This document shows positions 1-6,335 of a stretch of DNA of 11,790 bases, piece by piece. Location of the stretch: NCBI GenBank assembly GCA_003022085.1, contig PXQK01000080.1, positions 1 to 11,790 of the forward strand, written 5' to 3'. Position numbers and translations under genes: made by a program. Below the pieces are notes generated by a model. The model saw only the letters and a list, made by a program, of their open reading frames with translations. It was not told the origin of the DNA and ran no database searches. The stretch is from Halobacteriales archaeon QH_10_65_19 (GTDB lineage: Archaea; Halobacteriota; Halobacteria; Halobacteriales; Haloarculaceae). Every line of letters begins with the position of its first letter. The stretch's first letter is position 1.

Positions 1-811
1 CGAAGGAGGCCTTCGAGAGAAAGTCGGAGGGCCGCCGGCGGGCCTCGATTGCCTCGACGGCGAGTTCGCCCGCCTCCGCCGCTACCTCGTGGCGGTCCTC
101 GTCCTCCGCGGGGGGCGACGCCGAGCCCAGCGGCGCGAACCCCAGCGCCTCCGAGATGGACGCCATCGTGTTCGCAGTGAACATCCCGCCACAGGAGCCC
201 GCGCCCGGACAGGCGTTCCGCTCCATCTCCTCGAGTTCGTCCTCGCTCATCTCGCCCTGGGCGACCGCGCCGATGCCCTCGAAGACGTTCTGGATGGTGA
301 TCTCGCGGCCGCCGTGTTCGCCGGGCATGATCGACCCGCCGTAGAGGAACACGCTCGGCAGGTCCGTCCGGATCGCGGCCATCATCATCCCCGGCATGTT
401 CTTGTCACAGCCGCCGATCGTCACCAGGCCGTCGATGCGCTCGCCGAAGGCCACGAGTTCGACCGAGTCGGCGATGATCTCCCGCGAGATCAGCGACGCA
501 CGCATCCCCTCCGTGCCCATGGAGATGGCGTCAGAGATGGTGATCGTCCCGAACTCGATCGGCATCCCGCCGGTCTCGTCGACCGCGTCGTACGCCGACT
601 CCGCGACGTCGTTGAGGTGGACGTTGCAGGGTGTGATGTCCGCGGCCGGGTTGGCGATGCCGACCATCGGCGAGGACAGGTCTTCGTCGTCGTACCCCAT
701 CGCTCGGAACATCGCCCGGTGGGGCGCGCGGCCAACTCCTTCGGTCACCTCGTTGCTCGGCAGCTCCGGGTCCTTCTCGCGCTCGACCCGTTCGGTGGGT
801 TGCTGGCTCAT
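1..811 (-). CDS. ilvD: Dihydroxy-acid dehydratase IlvD, N-terminal part (runs off the left edge)
   Basis: Dehydrates 2,3-dihydroxy-isovalerate and 2,3-dihydroxy-3-methylvalerate to the 2-keto acids, the common third step of valine, leucine and isoleucine synthesis, in the cytoplasm. Reading back from the ATG whose first base is 811 gives 270 residues beginning MSQQPTERVEREKD, open to base 1. The family is about 550-600 residues long, so roughly half is present. Family signatures visible are TPCN with Cys62, GGCDKNMPG at 133-141 (Cys135 and the CDK lysine), and ACPGAGSCGGMFTANT at 200-215 with Cys207. Cysteines at these three places bind the Fe-S cluster in the family. GTEGMRASLISRE at 99-111 is also typical. 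The start is supported by a TATA-like box centred about 26 nt upstream, implying a leaderless mRNA. It is divergent from the HIT gene across 146 bp. The only doubt is the unseen C-terminal half. Confidence 0.96.
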   Translation of the reverse strand, partial: MSQQPTERVEREKDPELPSNEVTEGVGRAPHRAMFRAMGYDDEDLSSPMVGIANPAADITPCNVHLNDVAESAYDAVDETGGMPIEFGTITISDAISMGTEGMRASLISREIIADSVELVAFGERIDGLVTIGGCDKNMPGMMMAAIRTDLPSVFLYGGSIMPGEHGGREITIQNVFEGIGAVAQGEMSEDELEEMERNACPGAGSCGGMFTANTMASISEALGFAPLGSASPPAEDEDRHEVAAEAGELAVEAIEARRRPSDFLSKASF

Positions 812-830
812 GACTCTGGTGAGAAGCCGA

Positions 831-843
831 CTGTACTTAACTT
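831..843 (-). promoter_or_regulatory. TATA-like box for ilvD
   Basis: On the minus strand the sequence AAGTTAAGTACAG has its AT-rich core TTAAGTAC at 833-840, about 26 nt from the ilvD ATG. This is the spacing of an archaeal TATA box to the transcription start, so the transcript would begin at or next to the start codon. Assigned by position and AT content only. Confidence 0.4.
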
Positions 844-957
844 GCCGGACGAACGGCAAGAACCGGTAATAGAGATAGAACCGCTACGGTTGTCTTCGGG
901 ACACTCCAGCGACGCGTTAGAGTAATCTTCATTGGGAGTGCCGGCAAACCACTGGAT

Positions 958-1383
958 ATGAGCGAGGAAACGATCTTCACGCGGATCGTCGACGGCGAGA
1001 TACCCAGCTACACGGTGTACGAGGACGAGACGACCTACGCGTTCCTGGACGCGAACCCACTCGCACCCGGGCACACCCTGGTCATCCCGAAGGAGCCCTA
1101 CGAACGGCTCGGCGACGTGCCGCCGGACGTGGCCGCCGACGTCTTCGGAAGCATCAGCCGGATCATCCCGGCGGTCGAGGACGCCGTCGACGCTCCCGCG
1201 AGCACCGTAGCGGTCAACAACGGCGAGGAAGCCGGACAGGAAGTCCCCCACGTCCACTGGCATATCGTCCCCCGGTTCGAGGACGACGGCGCCCGACCGA
1301 TCCACGCACTGTTCGACGGTGTCGACCTCGACGAGAACGAGATGCAGGACGTCGCACAGCGCATCCGCAACGCCCAGTTTTGA
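958..1383 (+). CDS. HIT (histidine triad) family nucleotide hydrolase
   Basis: A 141-residue protein of the HIT superfamily, Hint branch. These are small soluble enzymes that hydrolyse nucleoside phosphoramidates, adenylates and related nucleotides. The catalytic motif HVHWHIVPR is at 98-106, with the triad His98, His100 and His102; His100 or its neighbour forms the covalent nucleotide intermediate in the family. The N-terminal half shows typical Hint features: FTRIVDGEIPSY near 7-18, the YEDETTYAFLDANPLAPGH stretch at 21-39 and LVIPKEPY at 41-48. The length matches the usual 130-150 residues. The ATG at 958 starts right at the conserved N-terminus. No Shine-Dalgarno sequence is evident; an AT-rich patch (agtaatctt, 921-929) lies about 33 nt upstream. 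The gene stands alone, divergent from ilvD. The in vivo substrate cannot be read from sequence. Confidence 0.95.
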   Translation: MSEETIFTRIVDGEIPSYTVYEDETTYAFLDANPLAPGHTLVIPKEPYERLGDVPPDVAADVFGSISRIIPAVEDAVDAPASTVAVNNGEEAGQEVPHVHWHIVPRFEDDGARPIHALFDGVDLDENEMQDVAQRIRNAQF

Positions 1384-1494
1384 CCTCCTCTCCGCCCTGT
1401 AGTAGTTCGGAGAAGTTTGTGAGGGACTGATAGAAGGTGACCCAGCCGTGTTGCAGTCGGGAAGCCCCAGGTCGCTCGATCCATCCGGGGCTCG

Positions 1495-1634
1495 CTACGG
1501 TCCTCGGGCACCGCCGCGTACTCGGCGTACGATCCCTCGCGGAAGTACGTGTCCACGGGGTTGACGCCGGCTGCCTGCTGGCACTGCTGGCAGGTGACGG
1601 GCCGGAAAGTGGGGGCGGCAGGCGGCGCGCCGCG
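1495..1634 (-). pseudogene. Probable remnant of an MDR-family quinone oxidoreductase with the middle deleted
   Basis: An open minus-strand frame reads AAGVNPVDTYFREGSY (about 1527-1574) directly followed by AEYAAVPEDR (about 1497-1526). AAGVNPVDTYFREG resembles the N-terminal loop of zinc-independent quinone oxidoreductases and alcohol dehydrogenases (MDR family). Y-AEYAAVPED resembles a segment normally found roughly 60-80 residues later in the same family. The Rossmann domain and both protein ends are absent. The flanking residues (TCQQCQQ upstream, SEPRMDRATWGF downstream) do not look like this family. There is no credible start; the first possible start in frame is an internal GTG at 1556. 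I infer an internal deletion that joined two family segments, leaving a dead fragment. A new small ORF or chance resemblance is possible. Confidence 0.4.
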
Positions 1635-1656
1635 TCAGCGAGGAGGGCTCCGGGTG

Positions 1657-1866
1657 TCAGCCGCCGGGGTCCCCAGGGTCGGGCTCCGCGCCCTCGATTG
1701 CGTCGTCAAGCCCGTCCGCGACGGCCTCGTCGATGTGACTCTCGCCCGGCAGCTCCCGGTTGTTGTTGTCGCGCTCCTGTTTTTCAGTGACTTCTTTGTC
1801 ACCGGTGACGGAGACGAAAATGTCACTGAGCTCTTCCATACGATCGCTGGACTGTGTCTGACTCAT
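1657..1866 (-). CDS. Short acidic protein of unknown function, 69 residues
   Basis: Begins MSQTQSSDRMEELSDIFVSV and ends in an acidic, proline- and glycine-rich tail (EGAEPDPGDPGG). The central part, VTGDKEVTEKQERDNNNREL at 20-39 followed by a short acidic helix (IDEAVADGLDDAIEG), has the look of a conserved haloarchaeal hypothetical protein. No cysteines, membrane segments or known motif are visible, so I give no function. The frame stays open to a GTG/ATG further upstream (1911), but a TATA-like box at 1891-1900 lies between the two starts and about 30 nt before the ATG at 1866, which decides for the shorter form. It sits 91 bp downstream of archaemetzincin on the same strand, with its own promoter. 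Real-gene status rests on codon pattern, acidity and promoter position. Confidence 0.72.
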   Translation of the reverse strand: MSQTQSSDRMEELSDIFVSVTGDKEVTEKQERDNNNRELPGESHIDEAVADGLDDAIEGAEPDPGDPGG

Positions 1867-1890
1867 CTGTGTCTCTACGTTGTACACCCA

Positions 1891-1900
1891 CTGATATAGG
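1891..1900 (-). promoter_or_regulatory. TATA-like box for the 69-residue protein
   Basis: The minus strand reads CCTATATCAG, centred about 30 nt before the ATG at 1866. It lies in the 91-bp gap after the archaemetzincin stop. Its position excludes the longer in-frame start at 1911, which would lie upstream of the promoter. Confidence 0.45.
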
Positions 1901-1957
1901 TGGTGTGCCAAACTCGTTAGGTGCCCAAAAACCGCAAGACAACGGCGGATCGAACGG

Positions 1958-2479
1958 TCAGATTACGTCCCGGTGGCAGGTGCCACAGAGTGTTTCCTCC
2001 TTAACGTCGACCTCGCGGACAGTCGGGGAGAAGTTCATCACGCAGCGTTTGTTCTCGCAGTGTTCGAGGCCGAGCGTGTGGCCGATCTCGTGGACGACCT
2101 CCTTGCGCACCCGGTTGGAGAAGATCTCGTCGGCCGAGCGGTTCGAGAACCCGCCGTCGGACGAGGTCCGGAGGCGGTAGGTCGAGATCACGCTGCCGCT
2201 TCCGCCGAGGTAGGCGAGACCGAACACGTAGTTGCGACGGTGGTAGAACAGGTCTTTAGGTGTGATCGCGATGTTCTTGGTGCCAGTCCCGACGCGCTTG
2301 GCCAGGTCGATGAACTCTTCGGCGCGGTGCTGCTCCCGGGATGTATCGTACGAGTCGGAGGGGATCGGCTCGGCGTCGTGAACGGTGACGTCAGAGTCGT
2401 ACACCGACCGCAGGCCGGAGGAGGCCTGCCGCTTGACGACCGGGTCGACGTCCCCAACTGGCACGATGTCGACGTGCAT
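1958..2479 (-). CDS. amzA: Archaemetzincin (zinc metallopeptidase AmzA)
   Basis: A 173-residue predicted cytoplasmic metallopeptidase. The metzincin motif HEIGHTLGLEH at 130-140 supplies the catalytic zinc ligands His130, His134 and His140 and the general base Glu131. It runs straight into the archaemetzincin signature: Cys141, Cys146, Met148 (the Met-turn, CVM), then Cys165 and Cys168 (CGTC). The four cysteines bind a second, structural zinc in this family. The segment from Met148 to Cys165 spans 16 intervening residues. Length and the opening MHVDIVPVGDVD are typical. There is no signal peptide. The ATG at 2479 is supported by a TATA-like box about 27 nt upstream. It is divergent from the UPF0146 gene with only 36 bp between starts. 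Physiological substrates are not known for archaeal members. Confidence 0.96.
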   Translation of the reverse strand: MHVDIVPVGDVDPVVKRQASSGLRSVYDSDVTVHDAEPIPSDSYDTSREQHRAEEFIDLAKRVGTGTKNIAITPKDLFYHRRNYVFGLAYLGGSGSVISTYRLRTSSDGGFSNRSADEIFSNRVRKEVVHEIGHTLGLEHCENKRCVMNFSPTVREVDVKEETLCGTCHRDVI

Positions 2480-2484
2480 ACACG

Positions 2485-2512
2485 CCTATATACGATCCAT
2501 CGCATAAAAACC
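2485..2512. promoter_or_regulatory. Interlocked divergent promoters for amzA and the UPF0146 gene
   Basis: The plus strand carries CCTATATA at 2485-2492, about 27 nt before the GTG at 2516. The minus strand carries GGTTTTTATGCG (2501-2512), about 27 nt before the ATG at 2479. Each TATA box lies between the other box and that other gene's start site. Two polymerases probably cannot occupy the 36-bp gap together, so the promoters should compete. This geometry also decides the GTG start of the UPF0146 gene. Confidence 0.55.
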
Positions 2513-2515
2513 TGC

Positions 2516-2917
2516 GTGCACAATGTCACGCGTGACGCACTCGTCAGTCGTCTGTCTGACTACGGGCGCGTCGTCGAGATCGGAATCGGTCGCCGGACAG
2601 GCGTCGCCCGTGCGCTGGCAGCGGCCGGGCTCTCGGTCGTTGCAACCGACGTCTGCGAGCGTTCCGTCCCGCCGGGAGTGCGGTCTGTCGTCGTCGACGA
2701 CATCACAGATCCGGATCGGTCGGTGTACGCGGAGGCGGACGCGCTGTACGCGCGGAACCTCCCGCCGGAGCTACAGCGGCCGGCACTGTCGCTGGCGCGC
2801 GACGTCGGCGCGCCGCTGTTGTTCACGACACTCGGGGCCGACCCCGCGGTCGTCCCGGCCTCGCGCGAGCCGATCCCTCGCGGGACCCTGTACGTCGGTG
2901 ATCCACAACGGGTTTGA
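2516..2917 (+). CDS. UPF0146 family protein (SAM-methyltransferase-like fold), GTG start
   Basis: A 133-residue archaeal protein of family UPF0146, a small Rossmann-like domain related to class I SAM-dependent methyltransferases. A glycine-rich motif VVEIGIGRRTGVARAL is at 19-34, followed by VVATDVCER at 41-49, where Asp45 ends strand 2. YARNLPPELQ at 78-87 corresponds to the family's conserved Pro-Pro-Glu-Leu stretch. LLFTTLGAD and GTLYVGDP close the domain. No methyltransferase activity is established for the family, so the role is unknown. The frame is open far upstream, but that part is antisense to amzA. GTG at 2516 fits both the family N-terminus (TRDALVSRL follows immediately) and the TATA box 27 nt before it. 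The ATG at 2523 is in another frame. It probably shares a transcript with the HAD gene 24 bp downstream. Confidence 0.88.
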   Translation: MHNVTRDALVSRLSDYGRVVEIGIGRRTGVARALAAAGLSVVATDVCERSVPPGVRSVVVDDITDPDRSVYAEADALYARNLPPELQRPALSLARDVGAPLLFTTLGADPAVVPASREPIPRGTLYVGDPQRV

Positions 2918-2941
2918 GCGTCGAGTCCGTGCTGGCCGCTA

Positions 2942-3805
2942 ATGAACGTCGACGCAGTCGTACTGGACGTTGACGGCGTCCTCGTGGACGTCGCCAACTC
3001 CTACAGGCGTGCGATCGTCGAGACGCTCGACCACGTCTACGGCGAGACGATCGACCGCGACGCGGTCCAGCAGTTCAAGAACGCAGGCGGGTTCAACAAC
3101 GACTGGGAGCTGACCGACGCGGCGGCACTGTACCTGCTCGGGAGACGGCAGGGGCTCACACTCTCGATCGACCAGTTCACCGATACAATCGGGGCGACCG
3201 GCGGGGGGCTCGCCGCCGCGAGGGCCGTGCTCGCCGAGGAGCTGACGCCAGCCGACCGCGAGCGCGTGTTCGCGACCTGGGATGCCGACCGGCTGCGCGC
3301 CGTCTTCCAGCAGCTGTACCTCGGGAGCGAGCGGTACCGCGACATCGAGGGGGCGGAGCCCGATCTCGACGCGCCCGGCTACATCCACGACGAGCCGGTA
3401 CTGATCGAGGAGGAGACGATCGACGCGCTGACCGACCGGTTCGCGGTCGGCGTCCTGACCGGCCGACCAGCGGCGGAAGCCGACACCGCTCTCGACCGCG
3501 CTGGCCTCGACGTGCCCCACGAGCACCGGTTCACGATGGACGACTGGGAGGGTGGCAAGCCGGATCCGGAGGCGCTGTGTACCCTTGCCGACCGGTTCGG
3601 CGCCGGGTCGGTCGCGTACGCCGGCGACACGCTCGACGACGTTCGGACGGCACTCAACGCTGCCGACGCCGACGCCCGCACCTACTACGGGATCGGTGTG
3701 CTCACCGGTGGCCTCTCCGGCGACCGTGGCCGTGAACTCTACAACGAGGTCGGTGCCACTGCTGTCCTGGACTCGGTCAACGAGCTGCCGGAGCTACTGG
3801 AGTGA
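2942..3805 (+). CDS. HAD-superfamily IA phosphatase (TIGR01548-like)
   Basis: A 287-residue haloacid-dehalogenase-type phosphohydrolase. All four motifs are visible: motif I DVDGVLVD with nucleophile Asp9 and acid/base Asp11, motif II LTGRP with Thr173, motif III GGKPDPE with Lys206, and motif IV AGDTLDD with Asp229, Asp232 and Asp233 for magnesium. A large helical cap sits between motifs I and II and carries [14 protein letters not shown] at about 45-58, which is characteristic of subfamily IA hypothetical 1 (TIGR01548) found in haloarchaea and some bacteria. The substrate is unknown; relatives are sometimes linked to histidine biosynthesis. The ATG at 2942 comes 24 bp after the UPF0146 stop, so the two are probably co-transcribed. 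The C-terminal 29 bases overlap the antisense fragment described at 3777-3950. Confidence 0.93.
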   Translation: MNVDAVVLDVDGVLVDVANSYRRAIVETLDHVYGETIDRDAVQQFKNAGGFNNDWELTDAAALYLLGRRQGLTLSIDQFTDTIGATGGGLAAARAVLAEELTPADRERVFATWDADRLRAVFQQLYLGSERYRDIEGAEPDLDAPGYIHDEPVLIEEETIDALTDRFAVGVLTGRPAAEADTALDRAGLDVPHEHRFTMDDWEGGKPDPEALCTLADRFGAGSVAYAGDTLDDVRTALNAADADARTYYGIGVLTGGLSGDRGRELYNEVGATAVLDSVNELPELLE

Positions 3806-3950
3806 GCCGCTGTTGGACTTCTCGCCACATTGTTCGACAGTCGAACGCCTCTTTCGGGTGTTTGTAGGAATCCCAGGTCACGTACTCGGTGATTTCGTCG
3901 ACGTGCGGTGTGTCGGTGTGGATGTGCTGGTACGGTTCGTAGGGATCGAC
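3777..3950 (-). pseudogene. Unrecognised C-terminal-like protein fragment between converging genes
   Basis: Downstream of paaK, in a different frame, the minus strand codes for VDPYEPYQHIHTDTPHVDEI followed by TEYVTWDSYKHPKEAFDCRT and [10 protein letters not shown], with the stop at 3777-3779 inside the antisense end of the HAD gene. The composition (aromatic, acidic, His, Trp) looks like real haloarchaeal protein rather than antisense noise, and the frame contains no stop. No start codon precedes it: the frame is open only through the overlapping paaK tail, and the first in-frame GTG is internal. I therefore read it as the C-terminal remainder of a gene whose front was lost when it became joined to the paaK end. 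I do not recognise the family. The last residues (LTPVAPAAR), antisense to the HAD gene, may not be native. Confidence 0.33.
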
Positions 3951-3973
3951 CGTACGAGGCCGTCTCCGGCTCG

Positions 3974-5260
3974 CTACCGGTGATCGTACACACGCTGGAC
4001 TTTGCCGACCTCGGTGCGGGCGACCGAGCCAGGTGCGACCAATTGGAGGTTGTCCGGGGTGAACGCGAGAACGTTTTCGAGGCGTTTCTGGATGGTGTCG
4101 TGGAGCTCCTCCTCGTCGCCGTCGAACTCATCGTCCATCTCGACGGTGAGTTCCATCACATCGAGGTTGTCCCGCTCGTAGAGGTCGATCCGGTAGTACG
4201 GCGCGACGCCGTCGATATCGAGCACAACGTGTTCGACCTCGCTCGGGTAGAGGTTGACCCCACGGACGATCAGCAGGTCGTCGGTGCGGCCGGTGACGTT
4301 GTCCATCCGGACCACCGTCCGGCCACACTCACACTCGTCGTAGTACAGTGTCGTCAGGTCGCCGGTGCGGTACCGAAACACCGGGAGTGCCTCCTTGCTC
4401 AGTGTCGTCAACACGAGCTCACCCTCCTCGCCCTCCTCGACCGGTTCGCCGGTCGCCGGGTCGACGACCTCCGGGTAGAAGCGGTCCTCCCAGACGTGCA
4501 GGCCGTTTTTCGCCTCCACGCACTCGATCGAGACGCCAGGACCGACGATCTCCGAGAGGCCGTAGAGGTCGATCCCGTTCGTGTCCAGGCGCTCCTCGAT
4601 CTCCTCGCGCATGGGGTCGGTACAGGGTTCCGCGCCGAACACGACCGTCGAGACCGGCAGGTCGCGGGGATCGTGGCCCATCTCCTCGGCGGTTTCCGCG
4701 AAGTACAGCGCGTAGGAGGGCGTGCAGGCGAGGACGTCGCTGTCGAGGTCGACCATCAGCTCGACCTGGCGCTGGGTCTGCCCGCCGCCGATCGGTATGA
4801 CCGTACACCCCAGTTCCTCGGCGCCCTGGTGTAACCCCAGCCCGCCGGTGAACAGGCCGTAGCCGTAGGCGTTCTGGACGGTTTCGCCCGGCTCGACGCC
4901 GCTCGCCGCCAGCGACCGGGCCATCACCTCGCTCCAGACGTCGATGTCCTCCTGGGTGTAGGCGGCGATCTTGGGCTTGCCCGTCGTCCCGGAGGACGCG
5001 TGGATCCGCCGTACGTCCTCGTGATCGACGGCGAAGAGACCGTCCGGGTACTCGTCGCGGAAGTCCTCTTTGGTGGTCACCGGGAGCTTCGTCACGTCCT
5101 CGACACTCTCGATGTCCGCCGGCTCGACCCCCTTCTCGTCCATCCTGTCGCGGTAGAACGGGACATTCTTGTAGGCGTTCTCGACGGTCGTCCGGAGCCG
5201 CTCGGCCTGGAGTTCGCGGATCTCCGCTCTGTTGGCCGCCTCGATCGGTTTCTGTGCCAT
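3974..5260 (-). CDS. paaK: Phenylacetate-CoA ligase family enzyme (aryl-acid activation)
   Basis: A 428-residue acyl-adenylate-forming enzyme (ANL superfamily, PaaK group) that makes an aryl- or phenylacetyl-CoA from acid, ATP and CoA in the cytoplasm. Motifs in order: the phosphate-binding loop ASSGTTGKPK at 88-97; YGYGLFTGGLGLH at 132-144, the PaaK substrate-pocket segment; LYGLSEIVGPG at 232-242; YRTGD at 297-301 with the ribose-binding Asp301; GRTDD at 324-328; VRGVNLYPSEVE at 332-343; and the C-terminal catalytic Lys420 in VGKVQRV. The full length is typical. The ATG at 5260 is two codons after an in-frame TAA, so no longer form is possible. It is the last gene of the Liv-type transporter operon, after a broken VOC gene. 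That context suggests the imported acid is its substrate. The exact acid (phenylacetate, indoleacetate, another aryl acid) cannot be read from sequence. Confidence 0.94.
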   Translation of the reverse strand: MAQKPIEAANRAEIRELQAERLRTTVENAYKNVPFYRDRMDEKGVEPADIESVEDVTKLPVTTKEDFRDEYPDGLFAVDHEDVRRIHASSGTTGKPKIAAYTQEDIDVWSEVMARSLAASGVEPGETVQNAYGYGLFTGGLGLHQGAEELGCTVIPIGGGQTQRQVELMVDLDSDVLACTPSYALYFAETAEEMGHDPRDLPVSTVVFGAEPCTDPMREEIEERLDTNGIDLYGLSEIVGPGVSIECVEAKNGLHVWEDRFYPEVVDPATGEPVEEGEEGELVLTTLSKEALPVFRYRTGDLTTLYYDECECGRTVVRMDNVTGRTDDLLIVRGVNLYPSEVEHVVLDIDGVAPYYRIDLYERDNLDVMELTVEMDDEFDGDEEELHDTIQKRLENVLAFTPDNLQLVAPGSVARTEVGKVQRVYDHR

Positions 5261-5263
5261 AGC

Positions 5264-5583
5264 TTACCCGTGTGATTGCGCCACAATCCTCAAAACGATT
5301 CTGGTGTCTCTACTTCCGGTCACGCAGGCGGGGGCCACAGCGTGCTCGTCGAGGTACTCGGGCAGGAAACTCTCCCCCGTCTCGGGGGCAATCAGCTTTC
5401 GGCAGCCCAGCGCGAAAGCACCGGCCCGGCGTCGTCGACCGACTCGACGGCGATTCCCGCGTGGTCGACGCGGATCGGAGTGTCGTGGCCCGGCGAGTCC
5501 TGGCCCGGCGAGTCGTGGCCCGACGAGTCCTGGCCCGGCGTGTCGCCTTCTCGCCGGTTGTCGCGTCCGGCGTCCCCGGTCAC
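5264..5583 (-). pseudogene. Broken VOC-family gene (methylmalonyl-CoA-epimerase/glyoxalase-like)
   Basis: The first part is a 63-codon frame from GTG 5583 (GTGA overlap with the livF stop) to a TGA at 5392. It starts with a low-complexity linker and then reads RVDHAGIAVESVDDAGPVL, the N-terminal strand of VOC proteins with the metal-ligand His. After a frame change near 5410-5425 the next frame reads LGCRKLIAPETGESFLPEYL then DEH, which matches later segments of the same family. LGCRKL normally precedes, and APETGESFL follows, a stretch of about 30 residues that is missing here. The C-terminal metal-binding half is also missing. The second frame ends at TAA 5264-5266, one codon before the paaK ATG. 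I infer at least two deletions plus a frameshift in a once-intact operon member. Sequencing error cannot be excluded. Confidence 0.6.
5481..5540 (-). repeat. Four tandem 15-bp repeats coding for D-S/T-P/S-G-Q/H
   Basis: Four adjoining 15-bp units occupy 5481-5495, 5496-5510, 5511-5525 and 5526-5540. The second and fourth are identical (agtcctggcccggcg) and the others differ by one to three bases. On the minus strand they code for DTPGQ, DSSGH, DSPGQ and DSPGH, a disordered acidic linker placed before the VOC domain start. An alternating Q/H pattern suggests duplication of a 30-bp pair. The array keeps the reading frame. Confidence 0.85.
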
Positions 5584-6335
5584 ACGCTCACCCCCAGGTA
5601 CCGATCCAGCACCCGCTGGCTGTTCTCAAGCTCCGTGGAGGTACCCTCCCAGACGATCTCCCCCTGGTTGATGACGTAGTTGCGGTCCGCGAGATCGAGC
5701 CCGACCTGGACGTTCTGCTCGACGAGCAGGACAGTGATCCCGCGGTCGTTGAGGTCGGCGATGATCCCCACTACGTCCTCGACGATGTAAGGTGCTAGCC
5801 CCTCGGTCGGTTCGTCCAGAAGCATGAGGTCCGCGCCGGCGACAAGCGCCCGGGCGATGGCGAGCATCTGCTGTTCGCCGCCCGACAGCGACGAGCCGTC
5901 ATTGTCGGTCCGGCCCTCGAGGTTCTCGAACATGCCCAGCGCCTCGTCGACCGAAACAGAGTGGGCGCCGTCGGAGCCGCCGTGCTCCGCCAGCCGGAGG
6001 TTCTCCAGAACGGTCAACTCGGGGAAGATCTGGCGCTCTTCCGGAACGAGCGAGACGCCGCGTACGGCTGTCCCGGTCGCGTCTACCGTCGAGATATCCT
6101 CGCCGCGGTACCACACCGACCCGGTGGTCGGGTGCAGGATCCCGTTGATCGTCCGGAGTGTCGTCGTCTTGCCCGCGCCGTTGCGCCCGACGAGCGAGAC
6201 GACCTCTCCCTTCTCGACGTGCATCGAGAGGTCACGTAACACCTGGGTCTCGCCGTACCCCGCGTCGACGTCCTCGATCGAGAGAAGCGGGCGATCCTCG
6301 TTTTGCCTTCCCGGAGATGTCGTGTTATCGCTCAT
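5580..6335 (-). CDS. livF: ABC transporter ATPase, LivF type
   Basis: A 251-residue cytoplasmic ATPase of the branched-chain/organic-acid (HAAT) importer. Walker A is GRNGAGKTT at 50-58. A LivF-type Q-loop region VPEERQIFPELTVLENL is at 97-113, with Glu where Gln is more usual. The ABC signature SLSGGEQQ is at 149-156, Walker B LMLLDEPTEGL is at 170-180 with catalytic Glu175, and the switch position reads VEQN with Gln207 instead of His, which is characteristic of LivF. The short C-terminus without the LivG extension agrees. The ATG overlaps the livG stop as ATGA (6335), and its own stop overlaps the next GTG, showing translational coupling. It is expected to pair with LivG on the fused permease. 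Confidence 0.95.
   Translation of the reverse strand: MSDNTTSPGRQNEDRPLLSIEDVDAGYGETQVLRDLSMHVEKGEVVSLVGRNGAGKTTTLRTINGILHPTTGSVWYRGEDISTVDATGTAVRGVSLVPEERQIFPELTVLENLRLAEHGGSDGAHSVSVDEALGMFENLEGRTDNDGSSLSGGEQQMLAIARALVAGADLMLLDEPTEGLAPYIVEDVVGIIADLNDRGITVLLVEQNVQVGLDLADRNYVINQGEIVWEGTSTELENSQRVLDRYLGVSV

Noticed and set aside
89..925. Long plus-strand open frame opposite ilvD
   Set aside because: Antisense to a gene with clear IlvD signatures. It is rich in Arg, Asp, His and Val, as expected from GC-rich shadow frames.
1389..1413. TCTCCG/CGGAGA inverted repeat after the HIT gene as a terminator
   Set aside because: Only six pairs with a 13-nt loop and no following T-run, so it is weak and could be chance.
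1973..2515. Upstream extension of the UPF0146 frame as a longer gene
   Set aside because: The extension is antisense to amzA and resembles no family. The GTG at 2516 fits the family N-terminus and promoter spacing.
2523..2942. ATG-initiated frame at 2523
   Set aside because: Different frame from the UPF0146 protein, with Ser/Arg/Thr-rich shadow composition.
3908..4834. 308-codon plus-strand frame opposite paaK
   Set aside because: The opposite strand has every PaaK motif. The plus frame is low-complexity and Val/Asp/Arg-rich.
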